DNA of 64,000 bases from Sipunculus nudus (taxonomy: Eukaryota; Annelida; Sipuncula; Golfingiida; Sipunculidae), in NCBI GenBank assembly GCA_026874595.1, contig CM049316.1, forward strand, positions 76,367,676-76,431,675, in the 5' to 3' direction. How positions within the stretch are numbered: position 1 is the first letter of the stretch; each line of letters opens with the position of its first letter. Positions 32,920 to 46,259 of the stretch are shown here, in pieces. Below the pieces are notes generated by a model, which saw only the letters and a program-made list of their open reading frames with translations, made no database searches and was not told the DNA's origin. Position numbers and translations under genes: made by a program.

Positions 32920-34550
32920 TCATTAAACAATTTTGGAAATTACTGGATGATCAACAAATGTCAAAGCACCGATTTGATACAGTGCGTATGAATATCAAAT
33001 ATCACATCCCATAAATTTAGTGTCAACTCTACATACACGTTTACCGTGTTATATATCAACACTATCTTATCAATAATTCACTCTCTCTCTCAAATGAGCA
33101 GAATTAAATCTGACAAGGGACCTTAGGGTTATGGCGCTCATTTGATATTGAGTAAGAGAATATCTCAATGAGTCCTAGCATAAGGAGAAGAGGCAACAAT
33201 TTATTTTTCGTAAATCAATGTTTGATAAATGTACACAACAACACATTTGATATTGACTGTCCACTTTTAAGGACTACTCGAAAGAAGTTGGAGCTGGAGC
33301 ATCAGTATATCACCTGCTGTAGTATAAATGTGAAAATATCCATTTTTTAGGAATTATGAAACCGTGCAAATTATAGAGAGGGTGAAAGTGGAGATGGGCT
33401 GGTCAAACTCTACTGTTACAAATTTAGATAAAGTAAAATAAAATACTGTCAAATGGTACATTATATCACAAGTCATATCACTCCTAAGAAATACGCAGGG
33501 ACATACACTGTGCAAACAAGTCGTTGTTGGTGGCGCCACCAGTCTTGTGTACGAGAGAGCTATCATGGACATGCCAAAATTTCAGGCTTCAAACTTCTCT
33601 TGGGATGGGTTCACTCCGCTTACCAAGCTCAGCTAAGGAAGGGAGTCCCCCCCCCCCCCCCATTTAAGATTGCTAAGTGCCAGGTGTAGATACTGTATTT
33701 GGTGAACCCTTGACTTGTGCCTGGCTGCACTGACTACACTCTTGACGTGTTGCCTAATCTGATACAGTTGGCCGTCTGCCAAAGCATTAAATAGATACAA
33801 AATGAAACTGTGCCCATTGGCAAATCTGAAACAGTTGGCAGTCTGTTGATACAGAAAATCTTGGCTTGTTGCCAACTTTGGCGACAATGATTTTTCTTGC
33901 TGACATTTTCATAAGATTTTTTTTATCAAAAATGTTTAGAATAATAGCAGACGCCAATTGAAAGAAAAATTAGAATACATCTATATTTAATCCATGGATT
34001 TATCTTACACATATTTGTATAATTATCTATGTTGCCTGTACAGCTCTGCTTATATACCCACAGAACAAGATTAATCTGTTACTACAATTAATCTACTAGC
34101 TTTGTTTACCAAAGTATCTCACAGTCCTCTCATTGTTCAAAGTTCAATAATGCAACCGAATATCAATCAAGTAAACTTGAAGAAAGCCCACCTAAGAATG
34201 ATTTTATTCAATGTTACGGATTTTGAAACAACAGTTTTGCAGATGAAGCCGATAAACCCTCAGCTCGATATAGGCTTACTTGCCCACAACTTTAGGTTTT
34301 TATGACTCTACCAAAAACCTAAACGAACTCGATATATTCTTTAAAAAAAATTAAGAGAACTCTAGTGAAAGATTAAACCGTTTTCATTTACAGTTTCATC
34401 ATAAAGTATATTTAATTGAGAAGATGAAAGCTAAAATTCGGAAAACATGTGGCCCATGGGCAAATACGCTCAGCTGAATTGAAAAAAAAGTTGATGACTG
34501 AGATTAAGGTTATGATCTAGTGAAAAGAAATTTCTGTTAAGGAATATTGA
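32920..34550. other. No gene seen
   Basis: One copy of the GGTGGCGCCACCAGTCTTG repeat word at 33,530, a C15 run at 33,647-33,661, and a short local repeat of CAGTTGGC(C/A)GTCTG near 33,765-33,845. Confidence 0.35.
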
Positions 34551-34559
34551 ACAATGAAT

Positions 34560-35720
34560 AAAATGACTGACTTCCAGAGTGCCTAAAACCATGCGCTTTG
34601 TCCATAGGTATTGGAAAATAGGTTACAGCGATCCTATTTAGGGTTCCCATGAAGGTTTTACCAATAACTCTGGAGATGCTAAGGCCTATGTACAACTACT
34701 ACGATTTGTTCCATCTAACGTACCTGGTGCTAAATGCTCACAAATATCGGTCACACTGTCTTTATTCTGTGTTTCTAAGAAGATTTTACAGGGCCCTTAC
34801 AGGGCCCTCACTGGTTCCTTATTAAATTAGATGTTTCCAGGTCCAAATACCACCATCGGTACCCGTCTGACAAAAAGGGTACTTAAATCATGGTCTATCA
34901 CATTGCTCATAGAATACATTTAAGCTTATTTCCACGTCTGACTTTCAGGGTGCCCAAAATTAGGTTTTCCTATCTATAAATGTGTCTTGGAAAGATTTGC
35001 CCACGACCTCCTTGAATTTTAAGTCACAAGCTCACAGTACTAAAACTATGTTTTGTTTTTTTTTAGCTCACAGAAAATATGCCACAGTAACCTAATTTCA
35101 CGATATAATTGGGAACGTGCCAAGGTCCAACAGTTATGTTTTGTGCCCCGTTTTGAGCACTGTCTGGGTGCTCAGAATCATGTTGTTTGTCAGTAGCTCA
35201 TTTAATATGTTGATCATTTCAATGAAAATGGATATAATTTGTACCCTGTCTGTTTGGGGGCTCAAACGTTTTTGGTCCGTAGCTCAGAATATAGCTAACT
35301 AAGACCAAATTTCAGGTTTCCAAAACAATTTGCCAAGAACCTCCCTTGATACGGCGGTAGATGATTAGGCTTAACAAATACATTTGTACCAATTTGACAT
35401 TCACTGTTCAATGTGATATGGTTTTCGTATAGGTCGCAGGAAATAAGTCACGGTGACCTTATTTCTTTTTTCCACGGACATTTGCCTAGGACCTCCCTTA
35501 ATGTTATGTTAGAAGATTCTTGGTTAAATTGATATAATTGGTGCTCCGTGTGACTGTCTGACTGGTGAAGATCATGTTTTTGACCCATAGGTTGCAGAAT
35601 ATAGGTCATCATAGCTAATTTCAGAGTTCCAAGACGGATGCGGGACAAAGGCTAATCAATCTTATTCAGAAGACCGCCAACTGATCTTAAAATCTGATGC
35701 AGGTTCAAATCACGAATATA
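34560..35720 (+). repeat. Degenerate repeats of the dispersed family
   Basis: Several diverged units of roughly 180-350 bp. They share a GTCTGACTTYCAGGGTGCC-like opening, then CATAGGT or CGTAGCTCA, a GACCTNATTTC phrase, and AGGACCTCC. They are related to the better preserved tandem at 37,600-38,463. Confidence 0.5.
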
Positions 35721-35782
35721 AATGTTGGTATTCATAAACTGATATATGATATTGACATATTTAGCGATAATTTTGTATTTAC

Positions 35783-35814
35783 CATTTGTTTTATCCTGAA
35801 CTTCTTTTATTAAC
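35783..35814 (-). CDS. Weak 32-nt exon candidate
   Basis: TTTATTTTCAG|GTTAAT...AAATG|GTAAAT. The splice sites are acceptable, but only one frame is open (LIKEVQDKTN with one base over on each side). That does not match the phase-0 pattern of the rest of the gene, so it may be non-coding or spurious. Confidence 0.15.
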
Positions 35815-35841
35815 CTGAAAATAAAACCATTTAATTTGTAA

Positions 35842-35846
35842 TAATG

Positions 35847-35883
<37 letters not shown>

Positions 35884-35902
35884 TAATAATAATGATAATA
35901 AT
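35842..35902. repeat. (AAT)n microsatellite
   Basis: Run of ATA/AAT triplets with occasional GAT. Confidence 0.9.
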
Positions 35903-36309
35903 CTATACTTTTACATAGAGAAGTGAACTGAATATGACTAACCTAGAGATTCTGTTACTTTAGGGCCTTCGTTTCCCAAGTTATTTGCTGATGATTTTTT
36001 TATATGATACATAAGGACTAGCTGCATTTGTAGAGAGTACTAGTTCTTATTTAGTGACTTTTTGCCGATTCAAGTGCTAACCTTCTCACCTGTAAATGTA
36101 AAAAAAATAATCATTAGTTGAAGTTACATATGTGTCTCACTTACTCTATAGTTTCTTTCCTCTGCTTGCTTCCACAGAGCAACACGAATCGATTTTATCC
36201 TATGTACAATCCTCTGGTGAAATCCTGTGACGAAGCCGCATCCGAGAATTTCAAGAGTAGATTTATTAAAATCGTATTTTTATAGAACAGAATGTGTAAC
36301 TTCTTTCAC

Positions 36310-36328
36310 TTATATATATATATATATT

Positions 36329-36406
<78 letters not shown>
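36310..36406. repeat. (TA)n microsatellite, about 95 bp
   Basis: Long TA run directly abutting the left end of the MITE at 36,407. Another TA tract follows the MITE's right end. Confidence 0.9.
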
Positions 36407-36409
<3 letters not shown>

Positions 36410-36961
36410 TGAAACCTCGTTTTGTCGAAGTCGAAGGGACTGGATAATTTACTCCGACACAAGCGGAGTTCGAGACAACCGAGGTTTATTATATTCAACC
36501 ATCTTCGGCCTTAATTATATCGATAAATATTACAAATAGGGCTTACATATTATTTAGTTATCACAAATGTTTCCTGAAAGAACAACACAAATTTTATACA
36601 AAAATATTTATTAATTTTCAAAAAGCACCAAAATATGATGAGGTAAATCAAGAAAGTAAAATAACAACACAAACATGTATTAAACTGGTATAACTGGTCA
36701 TCACAGCCCAATTACGATTGACGGGCCATGCACAACTGTTACCCAAACGTTCACGCGACCAAACTTCGAGTTAAGCGATAGAAATATTAGCCGGAGACTA
36801 ACAAAACACTTCGACACATCAGGCTTTTCAACACATCCGAGTTCGACACAAAAGGAGTTTAATTAGTAAGGTTTTAATTGTCTTTTGCAGGGACTCCTCA
36901 TTCGACTTCGACCCAAGCGGGAATTCGACTTAACCGAGTACGACACAACAAGGTTTCACTG
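36407..36961. mobile_element. pogo/Tigger-type MITE (555 bp)
   Basis: The left end is CAGTGAAACCTCGTTTTGTC; the reverse complement of the right end is CAGTGAAACCTTGTTGTGTC. That gives a terminal inverted repeat of about 20-25 bp starting CAGTG, flanked on both sides by TA. Internal words such as TTCGACAC and CGAGTT recur in both orientations. There is no transposase frame, so it is non-autonomous. The CAGT(T/G)-AAC-CTCG end and TA target are typical of the pogo/Tigger branch of Tc1-mariner elements. Confidence 0.8.
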
Positions 36962-37599
36962 TATATATATATATAACTTGACCTTCATGTGCTGACTTCA
37001 TATGACCTCTTGAACACAACTTGACTACTGCCTTAATTTACTTAAATGCATTTTTATTATCATCTTTGTTCTTTTTATTACAAAGTTTTTGGTCAACAAT
37101 AACAATGTTCTAAGGTATAAAATACATGTCTTAACGACAAAAAAGTAACATTTGATAACATTCAAGAAACTATAAACGAATTAAATCAGACGACCCAGGG
37201 TCCGAATATGCTTTTCTCAATATTATAAAATTATAAAATTATATACCATATACCTAACGTCAGAGAAAAGTTATATTGTATGGGCTACTACTGAGTTATA
37301 TGTAAACAAGTTAAACCCTTGGTTATGACTCTCAGCTGTCTGACGTGTTGGCTTTGACTGTGATAGAACGTGTCTATCCATTTTTGTGTTTCGCACGGTT
37401 TCTCATGAAGGCAATTGACATGAGGAATTAATGAAGATGAGATCATTGTGTACATAATAATTATTTTGGGTAGACATAGGCTTATCACCATATACAAAAT
37501 TGGTAATGTTATAAACAAATATGAAACACACATGATTATGAAACTAGTCAGTCCTGGGTATTTACAACTAGTTTCAGTGATAAAAATGACTTTCAAGGA

Positions 37600-38463
37600 G
37601 AATATGGATGACAGAGAACTAATTTCAGGTTTCCAAGGAAACTTTTACGGACCTCCTAGGATGACAAGTTAAAGGTTTCTAGGTCCAGTTCTTACGATTA
37701 AAACCCTTTTAACAGACGACCGCATCTTTAAAGGTATCAAATATAGTGAACAAAATGCTTAAAAATTAAAAAAAATCCAGGTGGCGCGACTAGTCTTCAG
37801 GAAATGATGAAACACTTCTTGATCAATATGCATGCAAAGAATCATGGTGACCAATGTATTAATTGTTCAGATACTGAAGTTTTGTATCAAATTTTTAAAT
37901 ATTCTGGGGGTAATCCTGTACCCCATAGCTCAAAGGATATGGGTAACAAAGACCTAATTTCAGGTTTCTAAGGAGAATTGTCATGGGCCTCCCTAGATAT
38001 CAAGTAAGAAGATTCCAGATCCAGTGGTTACGATTTGTGTCCAGTTAAGAGATAATCGTACCTTTTAAGGTCTCAAAAAAGAGATAAAATGCGTAAAATT
38101 CGAGAAAAAAATCCAGATGGCTCCACTAGTCTTCAAAAAATAAAGAAACACTCCGTGATAAATATGTATGCAAAGAATCATGGCGATCAATGCATTAAAT
38201 GTCATGATAATGGAGCTTTTGTATGAAATTTTTAATGATTCTGGGGAGGTACTTCTGAGCTCCATAGCTCAGAGGATATGGGTAACAGAGACCTAATTTC
38301 AGGTTTCCAAGTGGATATTTAATGGACCTCTAACACTGTACAGGGTTCATGATCCTAACTGTTGGAATGGACGGCCGGACGGCCAGAGGGCCGGACGGAA
38401 GGAGGATGGACAATGACCCATGGCTATAGCTCAGCATGACTGAAAGTCAGCTGAGCTAAAAAC
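37600..38463 (+). repeat. Tandem about 340-bp repeat ending in a hairpin
   Basis: Head-to-tail units start at AATTTCAGGTTT (37,621, 37,957 and 38,297; spacing 336 and 340). They carry GGACCTC, CGATTT or CGATTAAA, CCAGRTGGC-C-ACTAGTCTTCA, GCAAAGAATCATGG and CCATAGCTCA. The last unit ends in GGACGGCCGGACGGCCAG and a near-perfect hairpin at 38,427-38,458: TAGCTCAGC-a-TGACT, loop GAA, AGTCA-GCTGAGCTA, then AAAAAC. The same end occurs at about 43,320-43,355. Confidence 0.75.
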
Positions 38464-38532
38464 GAAACCTCTTTTCAGAACCCTTTTAAACACCTGCATG
38501 CACAAGTTAAATAAATAATTATACATACTTAC

Positions 38533-38569
38533 GGTATAGATAATGATGAAACTTCATGAGTACCCTGAA
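38533..38569 (-). pseudogene. Degenerate copy of the candidate first exon
   Basis: On the minus strand, ATCCTTAG|TTCAGG...ATACC|GTAAGTATG. It aligns with the candidate first exon at 48,613-48,657: both have TGAAGTTTCATCA/T, then GTAAGTATGTAT or GTATGTATAC. Both are followed upstream by GAGTCG and a GGAAGTCG / GGAAGTT phrase. The ATG region is replaced by CTTAG, so no start codon remains. Confidence 0.35.
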
Positions 38570-38639
38570 CTAAGGATAAAAACGCGACTCATATAGTTAA
38601 AACTTAGGAGTCGGGAGTAGGAAATCGGAAGTCGTTTTT

Positions 38640-39449
38640 TTTTTTTCCTTAAAGTTCAGAATGAAAAGAATATTCATTTATTTTCAACTTGATGTTTATC
38701 GTAATGAACCCATTCCGAAATATTACAATTTAATGACTTTTTTCCCGGTATCCACTCGAAAATCAGCTAGAAAGTCCAGGTTGTCATCATTCTGTAATCG
38801 TCTTAAGTTGTAAGCCAAAGAAACAGCACCAATTAATAATGAGGAGAAAAGCCTTGCATTGATCTAAATTTAGAAATGGAAACCAAGATATACATTAGAA
38901 GAGAATGGTATATAATATTTTATTTAGATTTAGATCAGAATAATATTGCAATATGTATTATATTATTTGTAATATCACATAATAAATTGTAACAAAATAT
39001 GCATTGCAGAAAAAAAATTGAAATAAAAAATACGTAATAATATAACAAAACATAATAATATAAATTGTGTCTTATATATTTAACACTAAATGAGACATAT
39101 CTATATAATGTTATTCTAGATCATATACTACACTGCACAAAACATGATACCCTATAACATAAAAAATAGTTACTCATTCAATACAAAATCATATTCCGTA
39201 CCAAACGAAACACATAAAAAATATACCTGGACGCAGTATAATTGACATGTTAAAACCTTTTTGGATTCAGTAGGGAAAAAAATATAAGGTTCCAGGCGAT
39301 TAAATGCATACTTTGTTAAGCTCTGGTCTGGCACATCTACAACCATGTTCGGACAATAGAAAAATATTTATGTGGTCTCCTGGGAATGAATAAAAAACTC
39401 TTATCAATCTCGATAATATCCTTGACTTTCATATATATATATATGTGTT

Positions 39450-39493
<44 letters not shown>

Positions 39494-41860
39494 CTAGAAG
39501 AGTCGCCAACCAATTATCGTAATGCGGGCGATAATATAAAAGTAACTGGGTGTACGACGAGAAAGTTTGCTGCTCAAAATGGGGGTCCAGACCCCCCCCC
39601 CTTGCATCCTATTCTGGTTATACTGAGTTGCTTTAAAAATGTGTAATTAATGTCAGAAAAGAAATATGAAATGGAATAAAAATACAATTTAATATATATA
39701 TATATTTATGTATGTATGTATAACATCTTTATCTGACACAGCAACAGAGCTTTCAAAAAAGGAATAGATCCTAATATTGATTATGGTCTTTTTGTTGAAT
39801 GGTAGGATAAAGCTGAGCTTTGAATACAAATAACCATTCCAAAGTAGTGTAATTTCCTATTCCAAATTAATACCACTTTAAATGTTGACCGCGACCCTTG
39901 ACGATCTGACATGCTATTTAACAAAGTCTTTATGATGGGTCTGATGTACATGGAGTCTGAATCATAGTAGTCCCTGCAAAGGCACTCGTGCGAGTTATCC
40001 ACAGAATCCCATACGTCATCATATCAGATCTGACCTTTAAGTTCATAGTCAGGCAAATTGTGTATCAAAATTGTGCACATGGAAATGTGCAATACTATGC
40101 ACTAAAGGTCACCAGTGTCTCCGTGATATTTGTTTATATGACTAATGTTTCAGATTTACGGTAAAATATGCCATAGTTTGAAGTCACCAGTTTTGCACTG
40201 AAAACAAAGAGAACTGTAAATGTGTTCTTCCATTTCACATATCTTGTATCAAGTCTTTTTTCTTTACGATAACGCATTAATGAGATTAATGGAAGGCTTC
40301 GCCATAGTTTAGCCTACCAATTAAAATGTGACATGAGCGGAAGGTTTTCTTCAAGGGGAAGCCACGGTAGAACCTACGACCAGATCTCTCAGTACAGAAA
40401 GTTATGCATCACTGTGAAACCTGTACCTGCAGAGAGCTCTGTTGATAAACATCACCATGTTCTGTCACATGTAGGGCTAGGGGTCGGGGGTAAAGCGGAA
40501 CATGCTGTCAGGTGTATTGTACGTGATGATTAAAACTTGCTAATGATTACACTTAATGAGAAAACTTATCCATACATACATTTTCAGAAAGACTAGATTC
40601 TTTTCGGTCTTTGTAATATACAGCACTTTTATCAAAAACATGTCAACTGATCGGTACATGGTTGCAGGTTTTAATTGCAGGTTTTAACTTTTAAATGAAT
40701 TTTGATAATAGAAGCTGCCTGATATGACAGTTCTCCTTGCTGTGTTAACTTAATGATTGCTTTATTTCGTCTGGTTATACCGTTTCTCTGTTTAGTTATA
40801 ACTTATGTGAAATGCCATTCTTTTAACCACAACTTTTCAAAAGAAAAGGTTTGCATTAATTTTTCAACAGGCAGGCTCAGAGTTCAAATTAATATAAATA
40901 TACATTGTATTACTTATTGTATATAATAAATATGTTACTCTACAAGTAAACCCCATCCCTGTTACAGATAGTTTTGTGTTAGAGTGGTCAGCATATTCAA
41001 CTCAACGGGAGGTCAAATCAGCTCCACACAGCAGTAAATAAGTATGAGTATCATGTCTTGCATCAGTGAAGAGCAATATCTTTCGTACAAGCCCTCTGTT
41101 GAGCAGTGAGACTGGGATTTTCAGCAACATGTGAAAAATATTCAGCAGTCTGATTTGGTTTATCCTGTGAATTAGCCATGCTCTTGACGGGGTATATGTC
41201 AGAGCGAGTTTGTACAGAGTGAGCTGCAGGGAGTTATTTCTCAAGTACAGTCAGAACATGATATAGCTGATGACGTGAGGTAGAGGGGGTATACAGATAA
41301 CAGGGAGCTCTATGAAAGTGTCAGTGACTCGGACCAATGTAATAGCTGCCTTTGCTCTGTATGTGTGTGACAACTAACCTGCCACACTGGCTTGGATAAA
41401 TGAATATTTAGTTGAGGTTCACAGGAGCAAAACTAAATACTTTTCATTCTATACTTTTTAAATATTTATTTAAACATTTAAACAACTTTATTTAATAACA
41501 CAAAGCAACAAAACAACACATGTCAGAGGTCGATTCTCATAATCAGGCAGAGCATAGGCTGTATTTATTGTTACCTTTTATCGGCTCCACCCTCTTTGCC
41601 CATTTAACCCAGTTATGTGACTCAAACCGGCAAATACAAACTGGATATTACTACTGGTTGTTGTATATTCTCTCATATATTATAACAAACAGTTGAGGAG
41701 TTAGATGTGTGTGACTAGCCTATGTTATTCAGAATACATTAATATGTATCTCAGACAATAACTAGGTTGAAACAGTACGATTTTAACTTAATACTTCCCA
41801 ACTGTTAAAATTTGCCTGAGCGCTGTACTGTATGCACAGGCCACTCCAACTGATAGTGTG
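38640..41860. other. No gene seen
   Basis: AT-rich DNA with a T15 tract near 38,635, a TA run at 39,430-39,491 and a C10 run at 39,592. Short frames at 40,333-40,533 and 41,002-41,244 have no recognisable domain or splice context. Confidence 0.35.
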
Positions 41861-41879
41861 CTCCCATTTGGCCCTTTCT

Positions 41880-42110
41880 CTACCCAGGGTTCATTTTATT
41901 CCTCGATTATGTGTATTCAGCATTATGTAGCTCTCAACCTAACTGTAATACCACTGATAAGTCCCTTGGTAAAGCAAAGCCACCAGTTTTTTTACGAGGT
42001 CAATATGGCTGCATCTACGCGTCGATAAAATTCACCCCACCCGAGACCCCTACCTCCAGGTTTTCCCTCTTTAAAATATCGATCGCTATTTGTTTCAGTC
42101 AGCATTAAAA
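41880..42110 (+). repeat. Segmental repeat, unit 1 copy
   Basis: Matches 48,130-48,360: CCTCGATTA, CTCTTTAAAA-ATCG, CGCT-TTTGTTTCAGTCAGC and an ACGAG phrase. It marks the start of the first of the large tandem duplications. Confidence 0.55.
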
Positions 42111-42114
42111 TCAA

Positions 42115-43360
42115 AACTAGTGACCTTGACTTTAACCCTTGTGACCTAAAAATCCATATATTTCTTCTAATACTGACAGTTGAGCAATATCTGGAAAATG
42201 GAAGGTTTGGGATGAACAGTTTGGTTTAAAATGCATCCACAATCTGCCTAAAAAAGCGGGTCCTGTGACCTTGAAATTTATCCTCATGACCTCAAAATCA
42301 ATAGAGCTCTTGCGTTAGAGATGGGTCAATTATCGATCAAGATTAAAACAATTTGTCAATCCAACTTGAAGTAATCATCCAGAAACAAAAAATGGAAACA
42401 GATTAACCCTGTGATTTTGACCTTTGACCTGGTAACCATAAAATTAATCACGTTTCTTCCCTATTGACACGTCAGCTATATATGCAAGATGGAAGTTTCG
42501 AATGAAAATTCGGGGTTAAAATGCATCCACGTTCTTTATTAATAAATGGGAGCTTGACCCTTGACCATATGATATTAACATCAGTGCAGTTCTTGCGTTA
42601 GAGGTGGGCCATATATAAATTGATTTTGAAATCCACATGTCAATCAAAACTCGTTTTTTTCTTCAGAAAACAATTTGACGGACAAATAGAAAGACGAACA
42701 GACAAACAGATTAATATACGCTTATTCAACCGGGGCTTTAATAGAAACACAAGGTTTCAGGACACGGACGAAACCACACTAGCAAATTTTATAGTTTCGA
42801 CATAATTTGGCAGTCTCATAATAAAGGAAAAAATGCATAAAAGAACACATGGCTCCGCCAGTCTTCAGGAACTGAAGAAATCAATCATAATCAATAAACA
42901 ATCATACTGTGTTTCAGGACAATGGATGCAACCAAAGCTATCAAAATAACTTAACTGCTGTCATTTGATGGCCTAAAAACTATTAATTAACCGTCAAAAA
43001 GAGAAATAAAATTACAGGCAGCGCAACCTGCTTTCGGGAATTAACAAAACCAGTCATGGTCAATATTCAAGGCAAGGTGCGTGGAAATCCATACATTATT
43101 TATCAAGCTATCTTTAAGTAAAATTGTTAATTATTCTTGGTGGTACCTAGGAGCCCCATACCTCGGATGATATACGGTGCAGTGACCTTATTTCAAATTT
43201 CCACGAAGATTTTGTGCATGAACCTACCTGGTTATTCATTTTCTAGGGATAGCGGTTACGATTTGTGCCCTGCTACCGGCCGGGCGGCCGCACGGACGAC
43301 GCAAAAGCGCTAGTTTTTTTACCTCAGTTGACTTCAAGTCAGTTGAGCAAAAATACCCTC
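42115..43360 (+). repeat. Dispersed repeats
   Basis: At 42,125-42,640, two diverged units share TGACCTTGA or TTGACC, GGAAG-TTGGGATGAA/TCGAATGAA, TTAAAATGCATCCAC and TCTTGCGTTAGAG. At 42,760-43,355 lies another member of the hairpin-ended family, with CAGTCTTCAGGAACTGA, CTGCTACCGGCCGGGCGG and GACTTCAAGTCAGTTGAGC. Confidence 0.55.
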
Positions 43361-43379
43361 CGATAACTGTAAAATTTGT

Positions 43380-44336
43380 TAATGGGACATGAGCAGTCGG
43401 ACGCTCAGTTTCCCTGTTGTCAACATAACATCAAAAACGTGTTTTTGTTCAAGTGATGATTTCTATTTCCAGAAATATGGTAATAAAAGAAATGTAATGC
43501 ATGGGAAACCACGCGCAAGTCAGAAGGAAAATAACAGACAATTACCAGCATGTGTAGGTTAATTTAGCTTGTAACATTGACTCGTTTAAAAATTAACGTG
43601 TAAATAAGATGTTCGTTTATGTAATGAATAAAATCCATTTAAATGTAAATCATATATAAAATACATCTTCATAAATTTATGAAATCCTTATATTTGTAAC
43701 ATAGGCATAATGTTTATATTTGTAATTTGTTTATGAAGTAATATGAAAATAGCATAGAAATAAGTTATACTTTAATGTTATCTATAAAATGCTATATAAT
43801 TTTACTCATGTATCAATTATATATTAAGAGGTGAAAATCTACTTTACTTTGATCACAGTAACACAGACTGTGTACGAAGATACATACCATCGACTGTATC
43901 AGTGAACAATTGTTTATCTCGATTTTATAGTTTGAAATTTAACCAACTCAGGATATATCTTAAATGTATTATCTTTATCTCTCGACTCCATCCTGCTCTG
44001 AGACATTTATCCCTTAAGCTACGAATACCTTAACACGCGAAACCTTCGTAGTTGTGGATAAAGTCAATCAAATGATATTATAAAGGAAGGATATGTTTTA
44101 TGCGGTTGCAGTACGCATCCGATCTGTCATTTAATGGTACCGAATCGTTGAACAAACACATTTGGTGTAACGGGATTACACGGTGAATCCGCCTATAATG
44201 CAAACAGCCATAAATGGGTTTCCAGGACTACACGTGCTTAACAGGGCATGCCACGATGGGAAACAACATCATCCGTAAGAAAATTGATAGGTAAAGACAC
44301 AATGAATATTAGCTTGAATTCATATGATTGCCAATG

Positions 44337-44381
<45 letters not shown>

Positions 44382-45420
44382 TAGTGTGTCTGTGTGTGTT
44401 TTATACTTGCACATCACACATATATCTGCTATGTATATTACGCATACATACATACATGCATTTTACGCGGGACCACATAAAATTAAACTACCCTAGCCGC
44501 AACCAGAACTGCGTGAAAGGAATCATAGCTTTACTGTTACAGGTCGTCAGAACAGCCGGAGGCCATATTATCCTTAACTCCCGGCTTTCGATTTGTGTTT
44601 TATCCCCAGTCATTGTTACATCACACAACATGAACCTTGATTAAGCGGGTCTGGTACAGCATCATCACTCACCGAGTGTTCTTTTACTGTATTTCCTCGA
44701 ATAATCACGTAGGCAAATAATTGTTTTATATTATGAGTTAAATAAATCATCACTTTTTTTAAATGAGCCCAAGGCATCCATACTATTATTGTTCGTATTA
44801 GTAATAGTAGTAAGGTAATACTATCGGTATTTATGTAGAATACAACATATACCATCCAATCTAGTGTAAAAAGCCACATTAAATCCTGTTGCTAAATGGG
44901 AATGTAAACAAAGTCACTCGGTCACTGCTCTGTAAGTCACAGGATCTGTTCTTTACTTCTCACTCATTGTGTGGAATGGCGATTTCAGTGGAAAGTATAG
45001 ACACATACTGGCAAAAATTGTGAACATTGTATGAAGAGTTTTGCAAATGCCACCTTATTAAATACTTATATTAATATTCACAAGCTGAAAAACACAAACT
45101 AAACCATGCAAGATGAACCTAATCACTTCTATTTCAATTTTTATGGTCCAATAAAAGGCTGGTCTTAACAGTAGTTAGAACTGGTCAAATTAAGAATTAG
45201 TTCGTTTTTTAAGGAATCACATTATTTCAGTAACACAGACAGTAACCCACAGTTCGAGACAAATGATATGGAACTATTCACCTTGACTCTCAGCATTCTA
45301 TGTAGATCAAAACTATTAGTTTAATGTGTTAAATGTGTTTAGAGGTGGCGATAAAGGTACAAGTGTAATAATTTTAATATAATTATATGTAACTAAAGGT
45401 GATAGGGTAAATGTGATCTG
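43380..45420. repeat. Duplicated block A
   Basis: Aligns along most of its length with block D (61,975-64,000) and in part with B and C. Ordered landmarks: AACATNACATNAAAAACGTG, ACAGACTGTGTAC-AAGATAC, TGCGGTTGC-GTA-GCATCCGA, GTGAATCCGCCTAT, CACGATGG-AAACAACATC, a TA/GT run at 44,336-44,400, TGCGTGAAAGGAATCATAGC, CTCGAATAATC, GTCACTCGGTCACT and ACACATACTGGCAAAAATTGT. Open frames in it differ between copies, so it is probably non-coding. Confidence 0.75.
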
Positions 45421-45429
45421 AAAGTGACA

Positions 45430-46120
45430 CGTGCCTAATGTGCCTTTAGATGTGGTGAATGATATATGTGAGCTCTCTTCTCAAAACTTTAACATTGGGC
45501 TATAAATGTACAGTATTATTCCGTGCTATTCCATTATATTCTGTTGTGTTGTTAGATTATGTTATATATGCAATTCCTTCATGCTATCGTTTCATGCGTA
45601 TCTTTTAACGGTCGATATAGGGTTTATTTATATAACAGTTGACGCTAAATAGATATACCAAATACACAGACAAATGAAACATGTATCACAAGCGTCTGAA
45701 GTATTTTATTTTCCTTAAGTAAAGATACACGGATACTTGTTGGCTACATATATGCACCATATCCTATGGTTATTTTTAAACGCATTATATATTAAGTTTA
45801 CCAATATTTCTCTCCGCCAAGCACTGTGACATGTGTTATGTGATCGACCATGTTTGTGTATGTGTCTAAGCAAAAATCCATCCTCTGGCGTTGGTTCTTT
45901 GTAATACTAATTTACTCATTTATTAATGTTATGTTGCAAGACATAGAGCGCTGTGTGACCGCGGATGAAAGACTGCATTCCCGCAGATCATATCCACTTA
46001 TATATATACATATATAGGCTCCACAACAAACATCCTAGATATCAAAACCACCACACATCCACATAGTTAGAACTCTAAAACCCGCCACAACCGTTAAATA
46101 TATAGCGCCAATACACAAAA

Positions 46121-46130
<10 letters not shown>
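45430..46130. other. No gene seen
   Basis: AT-rich spacer between block A and the TA/GA microsatellite. The first 250 bp resemble the sequence that follows blocks B and C. Confidence 0.3.
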
Positions 46131-46131
<1 letters not shown>

Positions 46132-46195
<64 letters not shown>

Positions 46196-46196
46196 C
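46132..46196. repeat. (TA)n then (GA)n microsatellite
   Basis: A TA run passes directly into a GA run with one GAAAG interruption. Confidence 0.9.
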
Positions 46197-46259
46197 GAAC
46201 TCTAAATAAAACTGTATAGACCAACATCCAAATGTAGTCCTAGTCGTCTTATCCAAATA

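Noticed and set aside
36140-36258. Minus-strand frame of about 40 codons (RIVHRIKSIRVALWKQAEER region) ending at a GTAAGT
   Set aside because: The donor looks good, but no acceptor gives a frame compatible with neighbouring exons, and no family was recognised.
44372-44879. Short frames within duplicated blocks A, B and D
   Set aside because: The equivalent frames in the other copies are broken or shifted, so there is no sign of coding conservation.
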